A stretch of DNA of 8,031 bases from Pseudomonadota bacterium. GTDB taxonomy: Bacteria; Pseudomonadota; Gammaproteobacteria; Xanthomonadales; Xanthomonadaceae. The notes below the pieces were generated by a model that did not search any database, was not told the DNA's origin, and saw only the letters and a program-made list of their open reading frames with translations. Shown piece by piece: positions 1-5,763 of the stretch (position 1 is its first letter; each line of letters starts with the position of its first letter). Both the position numbers and the translations under genes were made by a program. The DNA lies in assembly GCA_023439425.1 (NCBI GenBank), contig JAEXNZ010000289.1, positions 1 to 8,031 on the forward strand, read 5' to 3'.

Positions 1-1221
1 GCCCTGCCCCGCCCCGCTGATGTACTGCCCTGCACCGACAAACGGATCGTTGCGGCCCACCAGCAGTTCGCTTGAAACGCTGATCGGCCCCATTCGCCAC
101 GCCGCCCCCAGGGTCAGCCGCTGGCTGTCTTTGAACTGCTCTTCGTCTTTGATGAAGCGGGAAAGGCTGGCGTACAGGTCGACGGATTGCCGCCCCACCT
201 GCACGGGGCGGCCAACCTCGGCAAACACCACCGTACCCTTGGTGGCGATGTTGTAGGACGCGTCGAAGCCCCCCACGGTGATCAGGTGGGTATCGCGTGC
301 CGCAGGCAGGCTGATGTCCTGGCGCGCCACCAGCAGCTTTCCGCGCCACGTGCCGTTGGTCAGCTTCACGCTGGCGGCCAGTGCACGGCGCTCGCCATCG
401 CCCTGCGGGTTGCTGCTCTCGTCCTGCAGCCGGGAATACAGGCCTGAGATGGTCGTGGTCACGGTCAGGCCATCATGCTTCAGGACATCCCGCTCGAGGG
501 TTGCGGCCACCAGGTCGCGCTCCGAGGTGCTGGTTCCGTTGGGCACGTAACTGTCCGCCTGCACGAAGGCGGTGGAGTAACGGGCACCGTCGCGGCTGAT
601 GCCTTTGCCGTCCGGCGTGGAGGTCGGGTAGTAACCTGCGGCCAGACGGTAGCCTTCGCCGTCATGGCGGTAGGTGATGCCAGGGGCGTAGACCTCCTCC
701 AGGCCCACCACGAAACCGATGCTGCCCAGCACCTGTGCGCCCCAGTACGGGTCATCGAGCACCACTGGCTGCAGCCCCACCGTCAGCCTGTCCCCATTGG
801 CAAAGCGCCTGCCGGCGTATGCCTGCAGCGGGAAGCTCACCTCGCCCGGGTAGTTGCGGTAGCCGCTCGCCTGCGAGTACAGCACGCTGCCGCCATAGAA
901 GCGGTACTGCGTCGAGGCGAAGTAATCCGGGCTGTCATAGTCGGCTTTAAGGATGAGCGTATCGAACGACAGATGATTGGATGTGTAACGGCTGCCGTCG
1001 CCGTGTGCGTCGTTGAAGCGGACATCCCAGCGGGCCCGCACCACGCCTCCGAGGGTCCAGCCGGTTTCTTGATCAGCCGTTTCTGCCTGCGCGGTCGAGG
1101 TGCAGGCGAGCAGCACACCCAGTGCCAATGCCCATCGCGGCAGGGAATAGGGGCGAAGCGTGGAACGAACGGAGCGTCGTGCAGACTTGATGATGGGTTT
1201 CCAGGCAATGACAGCGGGCAA
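1..1221 (-). CDS. Exported outer-membrane porin-like beta-barrel protein, partial (C-terminus outside window)
   Basis: An open frame runs from a TGA just upstream (1300-1302) to the left edge without a stop, giving about 407 residues. Residues 1-47 look like a Sec signal peptide: a basic stretch (KSARRSVRST), a hydrophobic core (ALALGVLLA) and a likely cleavage site TAQA/ET. The mature part has alternating polar and hydrophobic strands rich in Tyr, Gly and aromatic residues, separated by short turns, as in 16- to 18-strand porins; examples are DYFASTQYRFYGGSVLY and YRLAAGYYPTS. I infer an outer-membrane channel, but cannot name the porin family or substrate. The frame contains no ATG or GTG before the signal core. 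I chose TTG at 1221, which has GGGGAG only 3 bases upstream, so the start is uncertain. It lies 62 bp behind the decarboxylase remnant on the same strand and may have been co-transcribed with it. Confidence 0.72.
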   Translation of the reverse strand, partial: MPAVIAWKPIIKSARRSVRSTLRPYSLPRWALALGVLLACTSTAQAETADQETGWTLGGVVRARWDVRFNDAHGDGSRYTSNHLSFDTLILKADYDSPDYFASTQYRFYGGSVLYSQASGYRNYPGEVSFPLQAYAGRRFANGDRLTVGLQPVVLDDPYWGAQVLGSIGFVVGLEEVYAPGITYRHDGEGYRLAAGYYPTSTPDGKGISRDGARYSTAFVQADSYVPNGTSTSERDLVAATLERDVLKHDGLTVTTTISGLYSRLQDESSNPQGDGERRALAASVKLTNGTWRGKLLVARQDISLPAARDTHLITVGGFDASYNIATKGTVVFAEVGRPVQVGRQSVDLYASLSRFIKDEEQFKDSQRLTLGAAWRMGPISVSSELLVGRNDPFVGAGQYISGAGQG

Positions 1222-1283
1222 CAGCTCCCCGTCCGCGCCGTGCAGCGCGGCCAGGATGCAGTGGCTGGGGTATGAGAAGTGGC

Positions 1284-1648
1284 TTAGCTTTCGCTGGCGT
1301 CAAACTCGGCGATGGCGTCGCGGGCGATGCGGAAGCTGTCCACCGCCGCAGGTACCCCGCAGTAGATGGCGACCTGCAGCAGCACCTCGCGGATCTTCTC
1401 GCGGGTGACGCCGTTGCGCAGTGCGCCCATCACATGAATCTTCAGCTCATGCGGTCGATTCAACGCGGAAATCATCGCCAGATTGATCAGGCTGCGCTCG
1501 GCCAGAGCAAGATCGTGGCGCGCCCATACAGTGCCCCAACAGTATTCCGTGACCAGCTCCTGCAGCGGCTTGCTGAAGCGTCGGCCTGGGCCAGGGCGCG
1601 GTCGACGTAGGCATCGCCCAGCACGTGGCGGCGAATCTGCCTCAGAAT
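1284..1648 (-). pseudogene. Carboxymuconolactone decarboxylase (AhpD/PcaC-like) family gene, frameshifted
   Basis: Two reading frames together give one protein of the carboxymuconolactone decarboxylase family (alpha-helical; members include PcaC and AhpD-like peroxidases). The N-terminal piece reads RRHVLGDAYVDRALAQADA in one frame. The rest continues in another frame with FSKPLQELVTEYCWGTVW, a middle part ending MGALRNGVTREKI, and LLQVAIYCGVPAAVDSFR, and ends in TAA at 1284-1286. The frames join if one base is restored between 1577 and 1578, turning GAC GCT TCA into GAC GCn TTC. The 5' end is also abnormal: family similarity begins near 1640, but the frame has no ATG or GTG there until an ATG pair inside the GntR gene. 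The gene therefore looks inactive unless the indel is a sequencing error. The visible part keeps the YCG motif and a Cys in EYCWG. Its original substrate cannot be told. Confidence 0.8.
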
Positions 1649-1661
1649 TGACCACTCCCCC

Positions 1662-2306
1662 GTGACCCTCCGGGAGAAATGCCTGGAGAAGCTTCGCAAC
1701 GCGATCATCACCGGCTACTTCCCGTCCGGGGCCCGCCTGGTCGAGCGCACGCTGTGCGAGCAGCTGGGCGTGAGCCGAACCGTTGTGCGCGAGGTCATCC
1801 GCTATCTGGAGGCTGAGGGCCTGGTCGAGGTTCTGCCGCAGAAGGGGCCGATTGTTGCGGTGCTCAGCTGGGACGTGGCCAGCCAGGTTTACCGCATCCG
1901 GCTGGTGCTCGAGCAGGCCGCCGTGGCTGATTGCGTGCGGAACCTGACCGATGAAACCAAAGCCCAGATCACCCAGGCACTGGAGACATTGCGCCTGTCC
2001 TACGGCGCGGCCGACATTGCCCCGGTGCTGGAAGCTTCATCCACCCTCTACGAAACCATCTTCCGCGCCGGCAACAATCACATCGCCTGGGAGATCGTGC
2101 AGCGCCTGAACGGAAGGATCAGCCGCTTGCGTGCGATGACGTTGACCCATGCGAACCGCGAGAAGACGGGCTTCGAGCGCATCAAGGCGATCTGTGATGC
2201 GATCTGTGTGTCACAGGATGAGCAGCTGGCGCGGCAACGCGTGGCCGAGCACATTGGTGAGGCCCAGTCGATTGCGCGCGCGTTGCTGCAGGAGGGACAA
2301 GACTGA
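1662..2306 (+). CDS. GntR-family transcriptional regulator, FadR/FCD subfamily
   Basis: A 214-residue DNA-binding regulator. Residues 1-66 form the GntR winged helix: the helix-turn-helix spans about 31-55 (LCEQLGVSRTVVREVIRYLE), followed by a wing with LPQKGPIVA. Residues 70-212 are a helical FCD-type effector domain with LVLEQAAVADCV and a C-terminal AEHIGEA helix. FCD regulators usually repress catabolic genes until a small carboxylate binds. Two of the three usual metal-binding histidines seem absent here: YETIF where FH is usual, and FERIKAI where H is usual; only H197 remains. The start is a GTG with no recognisable ribosome binding site, and the winged helix begins only a few residues after it, so the N-terminus may be shortened. 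It overlaps the DUF1330 gene by one base and probably controlled the divergent decarboxylase and porin genes. Confidence 0.85.
   Translation: MTLREKCLEKLRNAIITGYFPSGARLVERTLCEQLGVSRTVVREVIRYLEAEGLVEVLPQKGPIVAVLSWDVASQVYRIRLVLEQAAVADCVRNLTDETKAQITQALETLRLSYGAADIAPVLEASSTLYETIFRAGNNHIAWEIVQRLNGRISRLRAMTLTHANREKTGFERIKAICDAICVSQDEQLARQRVAEHIGEAQSIARALLQEGQD
2291..2295 (+). promoter_or_regulatory. Ribosome binding site of the DUF1330 gene
   Basis: GGAGG inside the last codons of the GntR gene, 10 bases before the ATG at 2306. It supports the chosen start and translational coupling across the one-base overlap. Confidence 0.7.
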
Positions 2307-2590
2307 TGGCCGCCTACTGGATTGCCCATGTGACGGTACTGAACGCGGAGAAGTACGCGGGCTACACCGCCTTGGCACCGGCTGCGTTCGCCAAGTACGG
2401 CGCGACCTTCCTCGCCCGCGGCGGGAAAGCCGTGGCCGTAGAGGGGGAGCCTGCCGACCGGCATGTGGTCATTGCGTTCCAGGACATGGAAACCGCACTG
2501 GCGTGCTACCACTCGCCGGAGTATCAGGCCGCCAAGGCGCATCGTGATGCGAACTGTGTTGCTGAGATTGTGATTGTTGAGGGGATTTGA
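2306..2590 (+). CDS. DUF1330 domain protein
   Basis: A 94-residue protein made almost wholly of one DUF1330 domain, a small ferredoxin-like alpha/beta fold of the dimeric alpha-beta barrel group. Visible family features are the opening strand AAYWIAHVTV, the Y-x-x-Y pair in EKYAGYTALA, the turn FLARGG, and the second half HVVIAFQDMETALACYHSPE followed by YQAAKAHR. There is no signal peptide, so it is probably cytoplasmic. The ATG shares its A with the TGA stop of the GntR gene, and GGAGG at 2291-2295 lies 10 bases upstream, so the two are translated from one transcript. The biochemical role of the family is not known to me. Its pairing with a GntR regulator and a nearby decarboxylase-like gene suggests small-molecule catabolism, which is only inference. 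Confidence 0.88.
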   Translation: MAAYWIAHVTVLNAEKYAGYTALAPAAFAKYGATFLARGGKAVAVEGEPADRHVVIAFQDMETALACYHSPEYQAAKAHRDANCVAEIVIVEGI

Positions 2591-2602
2591 GGCAGTCGGT
2601 AG

Positions 2603-2633
2603 TTGACCCTTACGCAACGTCAGGGTGCACTAT
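2603..2633 (+). promoter_or_regulatory. MerR-type promoter and operator of the MerR/TipAS gene
   Basis: TTGACC (2603-2608) is a good -35 box, and CACTAT (2628-2633) can serve as the -10 box. The spacer is 19 bp, the long spacing typical of promoters that MerR-family proteins activate by twisting DNA. Between and over the boxes lies a dyad: ACCCTTACG (2606-2614), a CAA centre, then CGTCAGGGT (2618-2626), with 8 of 9 pairs matching. The expected transcription start, about 7 bases after the -10 box, falls on or next to the A of the ATG at 2640. This implies self-control by the downstream MerR protein and a leaderless transcript. The -10 box matches the consensus poorly (3 of 6), as expected for an activator-dependent promoter. 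Confidence 0.75.
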
Positions 2634-2639
2634 GAAGAG

Positions 2640-3374
2640 ATGGACTACACCGTCGGCCAACTCGCGAAGCTAAGCGGCGTCACCGTACGCGCACTTCACC
2701 ACTACGAAAAATTAGGCCTGCTGCCTGCGTCCGGTCGCACGCAGTCGGGATACCGCCGCTACACCGAAGGCGACGTCCTGCAGCTGCACAGGATTCTGGC
2801 CTGCAGGCAGCTGGGTATCCCCCTCAAGGACGTAAAGCCTTACCTCGGGGCCCACGCCCCTCCATTGAAGTCACTGTTGGCTCGACAAGCTAGCGCCCTC
2901 GGCACGGAGATCAAACGCCTGCAGGGCCTGCTGTCGGTCATCAATCGAGTTTCCGCGGCCGTGGAAAGCAACACCGATCAACAGGTAACCCTCCAACTAC
3001 TGAGCCTGATGAACACCATGAATACTCTAAATTTGCACTTCACCACTGAAGAACTCGAGCACTTGCGATCACTGCAAGGCACTTTGAGCCCTGAAGCGCG
3101 GGCCGATTCTGCTTCGGTGCTTGCTGATCTCCTCCAACAGTTCAGCAACGCAGCGTCCGCAGGGCTTGCACCGACGAGCGATGGAGTAGCCGAACTTTCC
3201 CGCCGCTGGATCGAACTCGGAGAATCGCTTGCCTCCAGCGAGGCGATACGGGCCAAGACGCGCCAGCTCATCGACAGCGAACCAGACATTCAGCGAGCCA
3301 CCGGCATCACGGCCGATCTGAAGGCCTATATCGACAACGCATTGGCAGCCAAGAGGCGTACCTCAGCCGAATGA
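2640..3374 (+). CDS. MerR-family regulator with TipAS-like C-terminal domain
   Basis: A 244-residue regulator. Residues 1-70 are a MerR winged helix: YTVGQLAKLSGVTVRALHHY (3-22), the EKLGLLPAS turn, the wing motif SGYRRYTEGDVLQLHRI, and RQLGIPLKDVK. Residues about 75-115 form the long dimerisation coiled coil (ARQASALGTEIKRLQGLL). Residues about 133-235 resemble the TipAS ligand domain: HFTTEELEHLRS, SRRWIELGESLAS and a C-terminal AYIDNALAAK helix. TipAS domains bind hydrophobic or thiopeptide-like drugs and switch the promoter on. A GTG at 2625 would add five residues, but it lies inside the promoter dyad and upstream of the predicted transcript start. I therefore chose the ATG at 2640. No target gene follows on this strand, so any drug-pump target must lie elsewhere. 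The ligand is unknown. Confidence 0.88.
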   Translation: MDYTVGQLAKLSGVTVRALHHYEKLGLLPASGRTQSGYRRYTEGDVLQLHRILACRQLGIPLKDVKPYLGAHAPPLKSLLARQASALGTEIKRLQGLLSVINRVSAAVESNTDQQVTLQLLSLMNTMNTLNLHFTTEELEHLRSLQGTLSPEARADSASVLADLLQQFSNAASAGLAPTSDGVAELSRRWIELGESLASSEAIRAKTRQLIDSEPDIQRATGITADLKAYIDNALAAKRRTSAE

Positions 3375-3384
3375 CGTAGGTATG

Positions 3385-3430
3385 GGAGGGCATGGACGCC
3401 TTCCACTACTCGGAGTTGTGTGACGTTTTT
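3385..3430 (+). terminator. Possible terminator of the MerR gene
   Basis: Just after the MerR stop are two weak hairpins: GGAGGGC (3385-3391) pairing with GCCTTCC (3398-3404) with one G-U pair, and the imperfect stem CACTACT/AGTTGTG (3404-3420). A run of five T follows at 3426-3430. The T run is four to five bases from the second stem, so this is a plausible but imperfect intrinsic terminator between convergent genes. Confidence 0.3.
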
Positions 3431-3449
3431 CCGCGAAGAGCAGCCGGGC

Positions 3450-3482
3450 CGCGACGGTTGCGGTTAAAACGCGACGGTTGCG
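3450..3482. repeat. Pair of 13-bp direct repeats in the convergent intergenic space
   Basis: CGCGACGGTTGCG occurs at 3450-3462 and again, without change, at 3470-3482, a period of 20 bp, separated by GTTAAAA. The pair lies between the MerR stop and the end of the TerD-like gene on the opposite strand. On the minus strand the nearer copy can form GCGGC-loop-GTCGC followed by GTTTT, so it might help end that transcript. No other function is evident. Confidence 0.6.
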
Positions 3483-3493
3483 CCGCGAGCGCG

Positions 3494-5578
3494 TTACAGA
3501 AACTCGGCAGAAATTTGCTCAAGGTCCTTTGGCGTGATGCCAGCATGCTCGGAAAACACGGTGTCAGCATTCTCCAGGGCCTCCACGAAAGTGCCGCGTG
3601 CCCGGATGTGCAGATCAAAGAGCGTATGCAAGTCCAGCTTGCGCAGCTGGGTGAGCGCTCGCAGCATCAACGACACCCCCGTCAGATTGTTCTGCACATT
3701 GTTCTGCCAACGCGGTCGGGTCGCCAAGGCGATGTCGGCCCAGATCATCTCTTTCTCTTCTAAGTCAAAGATCATGGGAAGACAGAACGGCGTGTCCGAT
3801 GACACATCGAAACGGTCCACCACGGTGGCAGGCTCGTAGGGCTCGCCGGAATCAGGATGATGCCGCGCCATCCAGCCTGCATAGCACTCCGGTAGATCAC
3901 AGAAGGCCTGACCGGTGAAATTGTTGATGCAGACGACGATGTAGCGCACGCCAAGGTTTTTGCAGCGCTCAACGTCGATGTCGATGAACTCGCTTGCACC
4001 CCTTGGCGCATCAACAACGTCGCCACTGTGAACTGCGCCGAAGTTGCGCAGATTGTAATAGGCCAGCGTGTCTACGTAGCCATAATCTTCTGCGTACATG
4101 GCCGCAGACAGGTCAATGTCGACGCGGCCACGCGCATTTCTCCACCAGGTGAAGAATCGAAGCGTGGGCGAGTCATCGATTGGCACCCGGCTTCCGCGAA
4201 CAATTGTCCGCAGGGCTTTCGAGGCGGAGCGCTGTGAGAACGGTGCCAGATAGCGGGACAGGGCTGGATCCAGGTAGCAGCGACCCAAAGGGGCCAACGT
4301 CGCGAAACGGGTCACCAGTGTGCGGTCACAGATGGAAACCACATCCGAGATCGCGCTGGGATCGAGGGGCTGCAGTGCGTCTGCGCGCGCAAAAACGTTG
4401 GCCACCTGCCCCTTGGGGAAGAACACGCGCAGCCCCGGATCATTTCGGTGACGGAAGTGTGTCAACACCTGCAGCAGCACCGGGGTGGACACCTGCGGTG
4501 CCACGGCGGCAAATGCCTCCATCACCTGGCTGCCGCCGCCAAGGCGCAGCAGCATGTCGAGACGTCGCGCAAGCTCCCCCGGGCGCGACTTCAGCAGCTC
4601 CAGCGCACTTGCGGGTCCATCCCCCCAGCCGGATCGCTGCTGTGCATTGCTCGGCATCTCGAGGGCGACTTCAACACGGCTGTTGAATCCGCGCTCGCGT
4701 CGGCCGTTGCGCAATGCCGAGAAGGCCACTGAGGTGGTTGGGAAACGGCTCGTGAATTCGCCGGGATGGAGGCGCTCGCCGAGGCGAATCCAGCGCCCCT
4801 CCCAGCGCTGCATGTCCTCAAGTATCGAGGGGGTGCGCTCGAGCCATCCCAACAGGCGCGCACGAACGGAGCGCGGCAACCGGCCGAACTTTGCGGGCTG
4901 CGCCAAGGATACGTCGCCGCCATTCATGGCCACGGCGATGCGCAGAACATCGGTGGCGGTTCGAATGCTCGGGTCCAGTGCAACCGGATCGAGTCCTTCC
5001 CGCAGCATCGTTCCTGCGATGACCGCAAGGTTCTCCTTGCAGGCAATCTTCTCCGGCAGCAGCCTGGTGATGGATTGGCCGTACTGCACTATGAAACGTG
5101 CAACGTCTTCGCGGTCCTGTTGCGAGTAAGGGGTCTTGGATTGTGCCAGCCGGGTGAATACAGCCGTCAGGTCATCCCTGGTGCCGAGGCGCAGCGGCCG
5201 CAACTTTGGCTGCTCTTTGGACGGTGAGCGGTGATCACCGTCGGGAAACTCATCAGCCAGATCCCAATAGTGCCTCAGCGCGTTGAGATAGAGCTCTCCC
5301 TCTGCCAAGGCCATGACCTGGGTAGGAAAGCCTGGATACAGGGGGCGGAAGACCCGATGGGCGCCCAGCATCACCTTGAGCTCCCGCTCCAGGCGACGAT
5401 AGAAGCCGGTAGCCTCATCGGCTCCCAAGGAGCCTACCCGCGCCTCCAGATCGGGCGCGAGGCCATAGCCATAAGCAGCCAGGTTCCGCTGGATGGTGGC
5501 AACCACGTCAACGGGTGTTTCGCCGTCACCAGGCTCCAATACGACCATCGATCTACGACGAAGAAGGATCTGGAGCAT
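3494..5578 (-). CDS. MXAN_6230/SCO0854-family protein with TerD-like C-terminal region, lacking the RING finger
   Basis: A 694-residue soluble protein with no signal peptide or membrane segment, matching what I recall of the MXAN_6230/SCO0854 family. Markers in order: an N-terminal LLRRRSMVVLE (5-15), RVFRPLYPGFPTQVM (75-89), an alpha-helical middle with RTATDVLRIAVAMNGGDVSL (206-225), RLGERLHPGEF (265-275), SRPGELARRLDMLLRL (331-346), STPVLLQVLTHF (364-375), VFFPKG (385-390) and SASKALRTIVRGSRVPI (451-467). A TerD-like C-terminal part (about 485-680) carries RVDIDLSAAMY, YYNLRNFGAVHSGD, APRGASEFIDIDV and WQNNVQNN. TerD proteins bind calcium and are linked to tellurite, phage and stress resistance, but this family's activity is unknown to me. 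Related proteins carry a Cys/His RING after the first 100 residues; here that stretch (100-140) has no cysteine. ATG 5578 is kept because the LLRRR start is family-typical, though no clear ribosome binding site precedes it. A weak extended -10 (TGCTATCCT, 5670-5662) is the only promoter hint. Confidence 0.8.
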   Translation of the reverse strand: MLQILLRRRSMVVLEPGDGETPVDVVATIQRNLAAYGYGLAPDLEARVGSLGADEATGFYRRLERELKVMLGAHRVFRPLYPGFPTQVMALAEGELYLNALRHYWDLADEFPDGDHRSPSKEQPKLRPLRLGTRDDLTAVFTRLAQSKTPYSQQDREDVARFIVQYGQSITRLLPEKIACKENLAVIAGTMLREGLDPVALDPSIRTATDVLRIAVAMNGGDVSLAQPAKFGRLPRSVRARLLGWLERTPSILEDMQRWEGRWIRLGERLHPGEFTSRFPTTSVAFSALRNGRRERGFNSRVEVALEMPSNAQQRSGWGDGPASALELLKSRPGELARRLDMLLRLGGGSQVMEAFAAVAPQVSTPVLLQVLTHFRHRNDPGLRVFFPKGQVANVFARADALQPLDPSAISDVVSICDRTLVTRFATLAPLGRCYLDPALSRYLAPFSQRSASKALRTIVRGSRVPIDDSPTLRFFTWWRNARGRVDIDLSAAMYAEDYGYVDTLAYYNLRNFGAVHSGDVVDAPRGASEFIDIDVERCKNLGVRYIVVCINNFTGQAFCDLPECYAGWMARHHPDSGEPYEPATVVDRFDVSSDTPFCLPMIFDLEEKEMIWADIALATRPRWQNNVQNNLTGVSLMLRALTQLRKLDLHTLFDLHIRARGTFVEALENADTVFSEHAGITPKDLEQISAEFL

Positions 5579-5731
5579 GGCGAGAAGATTAGAAAGGCGG
5601 AGAGCGGAGACCCTATTTCAGGAAGGTTAGAAGGAAGGACCCCCATAGCCGCCTTACTGGGAGGATAGCACTGAAGTGGCGCTTTCGGCGACGCCTTCGC
5701 GCGGCGTTGTGCGACGAGGTGTCAGCGAAAA

Positions 5732-5755
5732 GCAGCCGGGCAAGCCCGGCTCTAC
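5732..5755 (-). repeat. GTAG-type REP palindrome (SMAG-like)
   Basis: Read on the minus strand this is GTAG followed by a perfect 8-bp stem, AGCCGGGC and GCCCGGCT, around a TT loop, ending GCT. GTAG head plus palindrome is the form of the REP elements spread through Stenotrophomonas genomes. It lies 8 bp after the stop of the serine hydrolase on the same strand, so its hairpin may stabilise the 3' end of that mRNA or reduce read-through into the TerD-like gene. Confidence 0.8.
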
Positions 5756-5763
5756 CAAGCGGG

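Noticed and set aside
475..1275. A 266-codon open frame on the plus strand
   Set aside because: It lies opposite the porin frame, which has a signal peptide and beta-strand pattern. The plus-strand product shows no domain and is a typical GC-rich shadow.
1284..1655. A complete 123-residue decarboxylase starting at GTG 1655
   Set aside because: Its first 27 residues (PPRAGRCLRRPRPG type) are unlike the family, while the correct N-terminus is found in the neighbouring frame, so it is a frameshift product.
2625..2639. GTG start of the MerR gene five codons upstream
   Set aside because: The GTG is inside the operator dyad and upstream of the predicted transcript start.
3431..3450. GCAGCCGGGC resembling half of the REP at 5732
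   Set aside because: No pairing arm and no GTAG head are present, so chance similarity is as likely as a decayed element.
4448..5227. Several overlapping plus-strand frames of 94 to 214 codons
   Set aside because: All are antisense to the well-recognised TerD-like gene, have unlike composition, and carry no domain.
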